From assembly GCF_050589605.1 (NCBI RefSeq), contig NZ_JBNGOO010000004.1: a stretch of DNA of 64,000 nucleotides, one strand, 5' to 3'. The stretch is from Granulosicoccus sp947495035 (GTDB lineage Bacteria; Pseudomonadota; Gammaproteobacteria; Granulosicoccales; Granulosicoccaceae). The translations under genes were made by a program, and so were the position numbers. Numbering within the stretch: position 1 is the first letter of the stretch; each line of letters starts with the position of its first letter. Shown piece by piece: positions 53,070-60,905 of this stretch. The notes beneath the pieces are model-generated. The model made no database searches, was not told where the DNA came from, and worked only from the letters and a program-made list of their open reading frames with translations.

Positions 53070-53951
53070 ATGACACGCTTGCCATTACACGGCGCCCTGA
53101 ACCGGACCGTGCAACCTGCCATCGCCGCCATACTGCTTTGCTGCTTTTCCCTGCTCGGCACGGCTTCCGCCCAATCGATCAAGGCAGGCGATATCGCGCC
53201 ATTCGAGGTCGTCTATGAAGTCGGCAACAATCTGATCAGTGCGGGAACGGCCCGTCTGACGCTGTCCAGAGAGGGGGATCTGTGGCACTACAGCCTCAGC
53301 ACCAAGCCCAGAGGCGTCTTCAAACTGGCCGGCAAGGGACGTATCGATGAACAGAGCACCTTTGTCCTGGCTGGCAGTGGTGATGACATCCAGTTGCAAC
53401 CGCAAAGCTACCGGTATCGTCAGGACAACGAGCGCCGTCGTCAGGTGGATGCGGAGTTCGACTGGGACGATCAGATGATCACCCACGTCTACCGTGGCAA
53501 CGAACTGACCGAAACCTTCAACGAACCGGTTCTGGATCGCCTGACCGCCACCGTGTTCATCATGAATGCGCTGCGCAACGATTTCCAGGAAGCGGAAATG
53601 TCGATTTTCGACAGCGGCAAGATAAAACAGGTTGCATTCGCGAACATGGGCGAGGAAATGCTATCCACCCCGCTGGGTAATATCGAAACCATCCGGGTCG
53701 TGAACCAGAATGCCAGTGGCGGCAGTCGCGAGACCAGCACCTGGTTTGCCCCCTCACTCGATTATCTGCCGATCAAGATAGAACATCTCAAGCGCGGAGA
53801 ACTGGTGGCACGCCTGAGCCTGCTGAGCCTCGATAACAGAGTGACCTCGCTGGAACTCGGCGGCGCCATGCCGGTGGATGAAGACAGCGAACTCGTCAGG
53901 GAAGAGGCCGAACGGCTGTTGCAGGAAGAACTGGACCTGCCCGAGGAATAG
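53070..53951 (+). CDS. DUF3108 exported protein
   Basis: From the ATG at 53070, with an AGGA ribosome site about ten bases upstream, the product has 293 residues. A signal peptide covers about 1-34 (cleavage near ASA-QS). The DUF3108 domain (about 45-260) starts FEVVYEVGNNLISAGTARLTL and continues FKLAGKGRIDEQSTF, PQSYRYRQDNERRR and the Glu-rich C-terminus. DUF3108 proteins are beta-rich, periplasmic or lipid-contacting proteins of unknown activity, conserved beside purN. The location is inferred from the signal peptide. Confidence 0.85.
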   Translation: MTRLPLHGALNRTVQPAIAAILLCCFSLLGTASAQSIKAGDIAPFEVVYEVGNNLISAGTARLTLSREGDLWHYSLSTKPRGVFKLAGKGRIDEQSTFVLAGSGDDIQLQPQSYRYRQDNERRRQVDAEFDWDDQMITHVYRGNELTETFNEPVLDRLTATVFIMNALRNDFQEAEMSIFDSGKIKQVAFANMGEEMLSTPLGNIETIRVVNQNASGGSRETSTWFAPSLDYLPIKIEHLKRGELVARLSLLSLDNRVTSLELGGAMPVDEDSELVREEAERLLQEELDLPEE

Positions 53952-54090
53952 CGGCACACGATTCTACAGCGGCTGCCAGCCGGTCCGCCTCAGCAAACGG
54001 TTGATCCGGCTACCAGGCAGACAGCACGGCTCCGGCCGGTTGGCGTCCGCATGACCGGCAGTCAGCGCGAGAAGAGTTGCTCGAGAACAG

Positions 54091-54957
54091 CTACTTGAAC
54101 TGCTTTTCGAAGACGGCGCGCAGTCTGTAATCGGGCTCACCCGAATCATCCAGCGTCTCGAATTCCACCGGCAACTGCATTTGCGCCGAAAAGGTGAAAC
54201 CCGGTTGCTGCCAGAACAGGCTCGGGTTCAGGTACCAATCGGCTCTTGCATCCATCGTGTCACCGCCAGCCTCGTCGATGATGTCGAAATTGCCCTGCAC
54301 CGAAAGCAACCAGAGCGGCGAATTGGTGGACAGACCGGTGAATCCGAGCCGGCGGCCGGTGGTCACGTCCAGCGACAGGATATCCGGCTGCTCGACACCG
54401 AAATAATCATCGGCGAACTGCTCGAGATTCACATCGATACCGCCGTACCACAATCGACCGAGCCGACCATAGGACAATCCCAGCATGCTCGAACTCACAT
54501 AGGCAGTACCGTCGATGTCCTCGTCCTCATGCTCGATCCGGACGCCGGCGGAATACACCAGGCCGTCATTGAGCTCGGATATGGTGTCATTGTGACGATA
54601 GGGACCCAACAGACGGCTGTGGATATCCAGTCGAGGCTCCTCGAAGAGGTCGAATCCGTAAGCACCTTCTCGCGAGAAATTCGGCAATTTGGGCTTCAAC
54701 TTGAACGAGAATTCGGTTTGCCGTGGCAGAAAGCTGTGCCGGCGTTCCAGGTAGTCACGCTCTTCAGCCGCTGTCGCCCTAATGCCGACAGGTTCTGATT
54801 TGGAGCGTGTGAAGCGGATGGAATCGAGCTCGGCTGGATTGAATCCGAAGGGATCGTAACCACCATCGGCATGCCGGCTCAGCTCTGATGCCTGGACGCA
54901 CGAGCCCGCCACCAACAAAGGCGCTATGATCACCATTTGAACAAGTGAACATGCCAT
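54091..54957 (-). CDS. Predicted outer-membrane or periplasmic beta-rich protein, unknown family
   Basis: I do not recognise this protein. From the ATG at 54957 it has 288 residues with a signal peptide (1-23, SCVQA-SE). The mature part is beta-rich with alternating hydrophobic strands (LGLSYGRLGRLWYGGIDVNLEQF, SPLWLLSVQGNFDII, FSAQMQLPVEFETL as positions 160-270). It ends in Phe-Lys after a hydrophobic strand (RLRAVFEKQFK), close to the aromatic C-terminal signal of outer-membrane barrels. It may be a small barrel or an outer-membrane-associated protein. It is divergent from yjgA. Confidence 0.6.
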   Translation of the reverse strand: MACSLVQMVIIAPLLVAGSCVQASELSRHADGGYDPFGFNPAELDSIRFTRSKSEPVGIRATAAEERDYLERRHSFLPRQTEFSFKLKPKLPNFSREGAYGFDLFEEPRLDIHSRLLGPYRHNDTISELNDGLVYSAGVRIEHEDEDIDGTAYVSSSMLGLSYGRLGRLWYGGIDVNLEQFADDYFGVEQPDILSLDVTTGRRLGFTGLSTNSPLWLLSVQGNFDIIDEAGGDTMDARADWYLNPSLFWQQPGFTFSAQMQLPVEFETLDDSGEPDYRLRAVFEKQFK

Positions 54958-55112
54958 CCTGTGCCTCTGGTCCGAGAACGGACACCTCCTCGCTAGTATC
55001 GAAGGGTCATTAGACTCCGTATGTCGTAAAAAAACAACGGAATTTCTGGCACATATGTATTCAAACGTGAAATCTTCATGAAAAACATCTTGCAAAGCAC
55101 AATTCGTAAGCA

Positions 55113-55679
55113 ATGATTGACGACAAATCCGACAGCAATGATGTCGATCCTGGCCCGTCGGACGACGCCGTGGACGAAATCAGCAAGAGCCAGCGCAAGC
55201 GCGATGCAGACGCCATCCGCGAACTGGGGGCGCATCTGGCGGATCTGGGAGCCACGGAACTGGCCACGATTCCGTTACCGGATGATGTGCTGTCGGCCAT
55301 CCACGAGTTGCAGCGCATCAAGGCTCACGGAGCGCGCAAGCGCCAACTGGGGTTTCTCGCCAAACGACTGCGGCAGATCGATATCGAGCCAGTCGATGCC
55401 GCCCTGGAAAAATTGCGACAGGCCGCTCGAGCCAACACCATCAATCTGCACCGCGTGGAGCAGTGGCGCGACCGCCTGCTGGGCGAGGTCGAGAACGAAA
55501 GCGAAAAGGATGCGCTGACGGCCTTTCTGGGCGAATACGTCCACGCCGACAGGCAACAATTCCGGCACTTGCAGCGCCAGGCGCTCGCCGAACGCAAGTC
55601 ACAACGTCCACCGGCGGCCTCACGCCAGTTATTCAAGGCCATTCGCGATGTCGTCATCCCGACACCGGGCAATGACTAG
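55113..55679 (+). CDS. darP: Ribosome-associated protein YjgA/DarP (DUF615)
   Basis: DarP (YjgA) associates with late 50S precursors and supports ribosome maturation. The 188-residue protein opens with an acidic stretch and then KSQRKRDADAIRELGAHLADL (DUF615 core, about 27-48). It continues RRQLGFLAKRLR-like (KRQLGFLAKRLRQIDIEP) and ENESEKDALTAFLGEYVHADRQQFRHL. The length is normal. Its stop overlaps the next lipoprotein start by eight bases. A long AT-rich gap with an ACATATGT palindrome precedes it. Confidence 0.92.
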   Translation: MIDDKSDSNDVDPGPSDDAVDEISKSQRKRDADAIRELGAHLADLGATELATIPLPDDVLSAIHELQRIKAHGARKRQLGFLAKRLRQIDIEPVDAALEKLRQAARANTINLHRVEQWRDRLLGEVENESEKDALTAFLGEYVHADRQQFRHLQRQALAERKSQRPPAASRQLFKAIRDVVIPTPGND

Positions 55680-56796
55680 ACGCCGCTTGCTGCTCTGCTG
55701 GCTGGTTTACGGCGTACTCAGCAGTTGCGCCAGCTTTGATTCGCCGTCGACGACCGATCACGCTGTCGCTGCGGACCTCTCCTCCACGCCCCGGCAGGCA
55801 CTAGCACAGGCACCGATTGTTGCTGCAACCATCTCACCGGCAGAAGCTGCTGCCGACGAACCAGGCAGCGTCACCACACCGACTGCTGCCACCACCACCC
55901 GGCCCGTTACTTCCGCTGCCGTGAAGGCACCACCGCCACTGCTCATCGAAAAGGCCGGACAGACCGGCCAGATCGAGAATCCCGCCCTCGATGAAATCAG
56001 CGGACTGGCCGTGTCCCGACAGGTGCCCGGCGTACTGTTTGCGGTGAATGACAGTGGCAATGCCGCAGAGCTGTACGCCATGAGCGAGACCGGAGCCGAT
56101 CTGGCGCATTGGAAGGTCAATGCCCGCAATCGCGACTGGGAGGATATGGCCACTCTGCATCTCGATGGCAGGGACTACCTGGTCCTGGCTGATACTGGAG
56201 ACAACCGACAGACGCGTCAGCAGAGTGCTCTCTACCTGATCGAGGAGCCGTCACTGGACACACCGGCTACCACGGTGCTCGAACCCGTCCGAACCTTGCG
56301 TTTTCACTACGAAGACGGACCCCGTAATGTCGAGGCCATGGCGATCAGCGACAATATCGTGTATCTGATCAGCAAGGAACCCATTGGACCCAGCGGCGCC
56401 CGGGCCAGCCGTCTGTACACACTGACCTTGCCTGGCGCGGCAACGGATGAGCTGCTGGTTGCGCAATTTGCCGGAGAATTGCCCCTGCAGCCGGCCAACC
56501 TGGAAGCGCGCCTGGCGGCGGCCGTGGCAGGTGTCGACCTGAACCACCCGACTTCACTGGACTTCGATGAGGCCGGCAACACCGCCTATCTGCTGACCTA
56601 TCGACACGTGATTCGCATCAGACGGCGTACCGGTGAATCCTGGGTCGACGCGCTGACATCGAGAGCCGAACGCTTTCATTCACACACATTGTGGCAGGCC
56701 GAGGCGCTGGCTGCGTCCCCCGATCAGACCATCTGGCTGACCTCCGAAAACGCGGCAGCGCCCCTCTGGGCGCTGCCGGCAAGACCACCTTCCTGA
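55672..56796 (+). CDS. Lipoprotein with beta-propeller-like domain
   Basis: The 374-residue product starts at 55672, overlapping darP. The lipobox LSSC marks a lipoprotein signal (Cys about 19). A Ala/Pro/Thr-rich linker (about 25-95) precedes a propeller-like domain (about 98-374): ISGLAVSRQVPGVLFAVNDSGN, WEDMATLHLDG, LVLADTGDNR, NVEAMAISDN and QAEALAASPDQTIWLTSE are blade-like strands. It resembles SdiA-regulated/esterase-like or PQQ-type propellers but lacks a decisive motif. It is likely periplasmic or outer-membrane. Function is unknown. Confidence 0.7.
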   Translation: MTRRRLLLCWLVYGVLSSCASFDSPSTTDHAVAADLSSTPRQALAQAPIVAATISPAEAAADEPGSVTTPTAATTTRPVTSAAVKAPPPLLIEKAGQTGQIENPALDEISGLAVSRQVPGVLFAVNDSGNAAELYAMSETGADLAHWKVNARNRDWEDMATLHLDGRDYLVLADTGDNRQTRQQSALYLIEEPSLDTPATTVLEPVRTLRFHYEDGPRNVEAMAISDNIVYLISKEPIGPSGARASRLYTLTLPGAATDELLVAQFAGELPLQPANLEARLAAAVAGVDLNHPTSLDFDEAGNTAYLLTYRHVIRIRRRTGESWVDALTSRAERFHSHTLWQAEALAASPDQTIWLTSENAAAPLWALPARPPS

Positions 56797-56820
56797 GACC
56801 GGGACGGTCAAGTCCCTCAG
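56793..56820. terminator. Hairpin between convergent lipoprotein and symporter genes
   Basis: GGGAC (56801-56805) pairs with GTCCC (56812-56816), and CTGA (56793-56796) with TCAG (56817-56820). The outer pairs are formed by the two stop codons. No T-run is present. Confidence 0.4.
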
Positions 56821-58208
56821 GAAATCTCGGTATCGCGTCTGGCTTCAGGATACAGCTTGCCGGGAGGTGCTTCGACCACCCTGGCCATCTCTTCCTGCAC
56901 ACCTTCGTCGATGTGAAAGGAATCGCCGCTGTCGACCAGACCGGCCTCCGGATCGTCGAAGATCGTCTGATCCAGCTTGCCCTCGCCCTTGGCCACGATG
57001 CATGACACCGTTGCATCACCTGACACATTCACCGCCGTACGAATCATGTCCATCAGGCGATCAACACCCAGTACCAGGCCGATGCCTTCGACCGGCAGTC
57101 CGACTTGCGTGAAGACCATGGACAGCATGATCAGTCCGACGCCCGGCACACCGGCCGTACCGATGGAGGCCAGTACGGACATCAGAATGACGGTGAGATA
57201 GCCGGTCAGCCCCAGCTCGACACCGTAGACATTGGCAATGAACACCGTGGCAACCCCTTGCATGATGGCCGTACCATCCATGTTGATGGTGGCACCGAAG
57301 GGCACAGTGAACGAGGCAACCGAGTTGTTGACACCGAAGCGTTCGGTAACCGTACGCATGGTGACAGGGATCGTTGCATTGGAACTGGCCGTACTGAAGG
57401 CAAACACCTGAACGTTACGGATCTTCTTCAGGAACATTGCCGGACTCAGACCGGAGAAGACTTTCAGAACGACCATCAGGGTCACGAACAGATGGATCAT
57501 CAGGGCCGCCACCAGCACACCGACGTAACCTGCCAGAGAGGCCAGCAGGTCGATGCCCAGCTCGGCTACCGCCTTGGCAATCAGGACGAATACCGCGTAG
57601 GGAGCCACGGCCATGACCAGATTGACCATCTTCATCATGATCTCGTTGGCCACTTCGGCACCTTCAACAAAGCTGCGTGCGCGCTTGCCGACCAGCAGCA
57701 TGCTGATACCGAAGAGAATGGAGAAGAAGATCACCGGCAGCATGTCGCCGTTGGCCATCGAACGAATCGGATTGCTCGGAATGATATCGATCAGTACCTG
57801 CACCAGCGGTGGCGCCTCCCTGGCCGAGAACTCGGCATCCGAGACCTGATTCATGCCCTTGCCGATTCCGAAGGCACCGGCGATGACGATGGCCGTGGCA
57901 ATCGCAATGGCTGTGGTCATCATGTAGAGCGCAAAGGACTTGCCCCCGACACGTCCCAGTGCGCGAATGTCACCGATTCCGCACACCCCGCAGACCAGTG
58001 AAAAGATGACCAGTGGCACTACCAGCATCTTCAGGGCATTGATGAACATCGAGCCGACAGCGAGAAAGATGCCGTTGACAATGTAGTCGTTGACGAAGGT
58101 ACCCGGTGCATTCAGGCCCATCAGATTGATCGCCAGTCCAACCGCGATACCCAGCCCCATCCCGACCAGTACCTTGGTCGTCAGGCTTTTCTTTCCTGCG
58201 CTGCTCAT
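56817..58208 (-). CDS. DAACS-family dicarboxylate/amino acid:cation symporter
   Basis: From the ATG at 58208, preceded by GGAGG, the protein has 463 residues. It shows the DAACS/GltP fold: KMLVVPLVIFSLVCGV, the serine-rich loop AFSTASSNATIPVTM and the substrate/Na+ helix FGATINMDGTAIMQGVATVFIA, then GTAGVPGVGLIMLSMV and DRLMDMIRTAVNVSGDA. It imports glutamate, aspartate or C4-dicarboxylates with Na+ or H+. The C-terminal 60 residues are acidic and variable. It is divergent from the sorbosone-dehydrogenase-like gene, with a 325-base gap between. Confidence 0.93.
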   Translation of the reverse strand: MSSAGKKSLTTKVLVGMGLGIAVGLAINLMGLNAPGTFVNDYIVNGIFLAVGSMFINALKMLVVPLVIFSLVCGVCGIGDIRALGRVGGKSFALYMMTTAIAIATAIVIAGAFGIGKGMNQVSDAEFSAREAPPLVQVLIDIIPSNPIRSMANGDMLPVIFFSILFGISMLLVGKRARSFVEGAEVANEIMMKMVNLVMAVAPYAVFVLIAKAVAELGIDLLASLAGYVGVLVAALMIHLFVTLMVVLKVFSGLSPAMFLKKIRNVQVFAFSTASSNATIPVTMRTVTERFGVNNSVASFTVPFGATINMDGTAIMQGVATVFIANVYGVELGLTGYLTVILMSVLASIGTAGVPGVGLIMLSMVFTQVGLPVEGIGLVLGVDRLMDMIRTAVNVSGDATVSCIVAKGEGKLDQTIFDDPEAGLVDSGDSFHIDEGVQEEMARVVEAPPGKLYPEARRDTEIS

Positions 58209-58533
58209 GATATCTCTGCCTCCGATCCGTGACGTGTAGATGACATGAACATACTGCATCGCTTGCCGAATGTATACGGCAGACATGGCCATCGCAGGTG
58301 TCAGCCTATTTGCCGCACCAGCACGGAGCACCGCACCCTGTCGATGCCTGCGCAGCGTGCAACTTTCCTCCACGTGTGCCATCGGCAGCCCTCGAAACCT
58401 TTGCAGCAACGACGTTCCGCGCACCAGCAGGCGACCGGATTGATCCTGTTGAGCCGGCTGGCAAAAGCCACCACTCGCTCAATCCGCAACAGGTGGCTTA
58501 TACTTCACAGCCAATACCGGACATCACCACCTC
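58209..58533. other. 325-base gap with no recognised gene
   Basis: This gap separates the divergent symporter and sorbosone-dehydrogenase-like genes. It carries the GGAGG ribosome site of the symporter. I see no tRNA, small RNA, repeat or clear sigma-70 promoter. A TTATAC hexamer near 58498 could be a -10 element. An open frame through it is unlike any family and lacks codon bias, so I treat the gap as regulatory or silent. Confidence 0.5.
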
Positions 58534-59877
58534 TTGTCCGCCCCCCCCACTGCCACCTGGAGAATTGTCATCGGAAACGCCAACCTGTTTTCTCGCGTCG
58601 TTGCCATGATTGGTGCCGGCGCCATTCTGGTCCGACGCTGGGGCAAGAGCGACGAGCCACCGGCCATGGGACTCACGCCGAACATTCCCGAAGCCCGACC
58701 GCAGAGCATCCCGACCTTGAAGATGCCCACCGCCAAGGGCTGGGAGCCGGGTCACCTGCCAACGACGGCACCGGGCCTGAGTGTCAACGCCTTTGCCAGC
58801 GATCTGCTGCACCCGCGCTGGATTCACGTACTGCCGAACAACGATGTCCTGGTGGCCGAAGCCCTGCAGGAAGCCGGCCCCGTGAAGACGGCCTTCGACT
58901 ACGCCATGATCAGCACCATGAAACGTGCCGCTGCCGTGGGAGTCTCTGCCAATCGCATCAGCCTGTTTCGCGATAACGACAACGATGGCGTCGGCGAACA
59001 GCGTACGGTCTTTCTGGACAAGCAACGTCAACCATTCGGCATGGCACTGATCGGCAATGACTTCTACGTAGGCAATACCGACGGGATCGTCAGGTTTCCC
59101 TATGAGGAAGGGGCAACCGAGATCAGCGCCGCAGGCGAGAAGCTGGTGGACTTCAAACCCGGCGGGCACTGGACCCGCAGTCTGTTGGCCAGCCCCGATG
59201 GCAAACAGCTGTACGCTGGCGTCGGTTCACTGAGCAACATTGCCGACAACGGCATGCAGGTGGAAGAGGGCCGAGCGGCCATTCATGTACTGGATATCGA
59301 GTCCGGTGAATCTCGCGTATTCGCCTCGGGCCTGCGCAATCCGGTGGGCATGGCCTGGGAACCGACGACTCAGACACTGTGGACGGTCGTCAACGAACGG
59401 GACGGGCTGGGTGATGAAGTGCCACCTGATTACCTGACCTCCGTCAGGGACGGTGGTTTCTATGGATGGCCCTACTGTTATTGGGGAAAGACCGTGGATG
59501 ATCGTGTCCCTCAGGACCCTTCCATGGTTGCACAGGCCCTGCAGCCCGACTATGCCCTCGGTGGTCATACCGCCTCGCTGGGTCTGTGCTGGATGCCGGC
59601 TGGCACGCTGCCCGGATTTGACGAGGATGGCATGGTCATCGGTCAGCACGGCTCCTGGAACCGCAGTAACCTCAGCGGCTATCGAGTCATCTTCGTGCCC
59701 TTCGAGAAGGGCCGCCCCTCGGATCGTCCGCGAGACATTCTCAGCGGCTTTCTCGCACCCGACGAGAAGTATTCCTATGGCCGACCGGTCGGTGTCACCA
59801 TCGGACCGGGTGGCAACTGCCTGCTGGTGGCCGATGATGTCGGCAATGTCGTCTGGCGGGTGACCGGCGCTGATTGA
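58534..59877 (+). CDS. Sorbosone dehydrogenase-like (PQQ/GSDH-type beta-propeller) protein
   Basis: The protein has 447 residues if the TTG at 58534 is used. That start is poor and lies before a run of eight cytosines (58541-58548); an ATG at 58606 would give 423 residues. A hydrophobic segment (about 20-33) could be a signal anchor. The propeller body shows GLSVNAFASDLLHPRW, DNDNDGVGEQRTV, PFGMALIGNDFYVGNTDGIVRFPY, GLRNPVGMAWEP, GGFYGWPYCYWG, GQHGSWNRSNLSGYRV and GRPVGVTIGPGG, typical of sorbosone/glucose dehydrogenases. Substrate and cofactor are inferred. A strong hairpin follows the stop. Confidence 0.8.
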   Translation: MSAPPTATWRIVIGNANLFSRVVAMIGAGAILVRRWGKSDEPPAMGLTPNIPEARPQSIPTLKMPTAKGWEPGHLPTTAPGLSVNAFASDLLHPRWIHVLPNNDVLVAEALQEAGPVKTAFDYAMISTMKRAAAVGVSANRISLFRDNDNDGVGEQRTVFLDKQRQPFGMALIGNDFYVGNTDGIVRFPYEEGATEISAAGEKLVDFKPGGHWTRSLLASPDGKQLYAGVGSLSNIADNGMQVEEGRAAIHVLDIESGESRVFASGLRNPVGMAWEPTTQTLWTVVNERDGLGDEVPPDYLTSVRDGGFYGWPYCYWGKTVDDRVPQDPSMVAQALQPDYALGGHTASLGLCWMPAGTLPGFDEDGMVIGQHGSWNRSNLSGYRVIFVPFEKGRPSDRPRDILSGFLAPDEKYSYGRPVGVTIGPGGNCLLVADDVGNVVWRVTGAD

Positions 59878-59881
59878 TCAA

Positions 59882-59919
59882 TCGCTGGTGCAGGCCTTCC
59901 GGCCGGCCTGCACCAGCGA
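59882..59919. terminator. Perfect 15-bp hairpin downstream of the sorbosone-dehydrogenase-like gene
   Basis: TCGCTGGTGCAGGCC (59882-59896) pairs perfectly with GGCCTGCACCAGCGA (59905-59919) around an 8-base loop, four bases after the stop codon. It is the longest perfect stem I found. It lacks a T-run but is very likely a transcript end or stabiliser. The convergent DUF4344 gene ends at 60003. Confidence 0.6.
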
Positions 59920-60002
59920 GCGGCGAAGGCCTGCAGTCCACACCCGCCGGTATTTACCATGCTTGCAGTAACAGGAAGACCATCGCACCGCAGGCGCCAG
60001 CT

Positions 60003-60905
60003 TCAGCGCTTGAGATAAGGTGCCAGCACGGTCAGCCACGCACGCCGGATGCGCTGATACTCGTACTCGCAGTTCTCTGCCCGTTCCGGCGACAGACCAT
60101 AATCGTCGTTGACCAGTCGAGCCTGGCCTTCCGGGTCACTGCCGTAGACATGGCACAGCGTGGTGTAGTAGCGCTGGATGTCCAGACTGTGCTCGCTCCA
60201 GAAATCGGCCTCCGCCACCTGGCCGGAGGTCTCGCTTTCCAGCCCGAACATGCGTGCGGCGTTCAGCACGACGCGGGCTCCATCCTGCGCATATTCAAGC
60301 AACAGCACGCTGGCCAGGGCATCGGCGGCATCTTCCTCACGTGCCAGCAAGGGCAGATCATACTGGTCGTACAACACATGACCGACTTCGTGTACCAGCG
60401 TATGCAGATAGACATCTGCCACGGGCGCTTCGGCTTCGCCGAAATGCGACTCGATGACGTCGGCAAAACTCCCCGGCATCCAGATCTCCTGGGTGCCGGG
60501 ATCGAACAAGGGCCCATCTTCCACCTCGCTGAGCACGGTGACGGTTTGCGCAAAGCGAAGCAGTCCATTGATGAACTCCACCTGCGACGGCAGATAGCGA
60601 TCCTGGCTGTTGAAGGTCTTCAGAACCATGCCCGGCGATGATGCTTCATCCATCCGGCGAGCCTCCGGCAATGACGAGACCGGCCTGTCGGAGGCAGCAG
60701 TCAACGGCTCGGCAGGCTGTTCCGTGATCTCATCTGTCGCCTCGCCGGCAGCGACAACCGGCCGTGGCGGCACCGTTTCCGCTGGCTGGGGCCGCTTGCT
60801 GTAACCGCTGCAGGCCGCCAGAAACTGGACAAGCAGCAACAGCAGACCCACCTGTCTGCGCCGGGTAAAGCTTCGGCGGTGCTCGACGTCAACCATGGCT
60901 GTCAT
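60003..60905 (-). CDS. DUF4344 metallopeptidase lipoprotein
   Basis: From the ATG at 60905, overlapping the yhdP stop by four bases, the protein has 300 residues. A lipoprotein signal (LAAC, Cys32) and a Pro/Glu-rich linker precede a putative metallopeptidase domain (about 95-300). The zinc motif HEVGH is at 172-176. The third ligand is probably the Glu/Asp in AREEDAADALAS, about 15-20 residues later. It fits DUF4344, a family of putative metallopeptidases with no known substrate. Coupling to yhdP suggests an envelope role, which is inference. Confidence 0.8.
   Translation of the reverse strand: MTAMVDVEHRRSFTRRRQVGLLLLLVQFLAACSGYSKRPQPAETVPPRPVVAAGEATDEITEQPAEPLTAASDRPVSSLPEARRMDEASSPGMVLKTFNSQDRYLPSQVEFINGLLRFAQTVTVLSEVEDGPLFDPGTQEIWMPGSFADVIESHFGEAEAPVADVYLHTLVHEVGHVLYDQYDLPLLAREEDAADALASVLLLEYAQDGARVVLNAARMFGLESETSGQVAEADFWSEHSLDIQRYYTTLCHVYGSDPEGQARLVNDDYGLSPERAENCEYEYQRIRRAWLTVLAPYLKR

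Noticed and set aside
58245..58976. 243-codon open frame across the symporter/sorbosone-dehydrogenase gap
   Set aside because: Out of frame with the conserved propeller and rich in His/Arg/Pro, as expected of a shadow.
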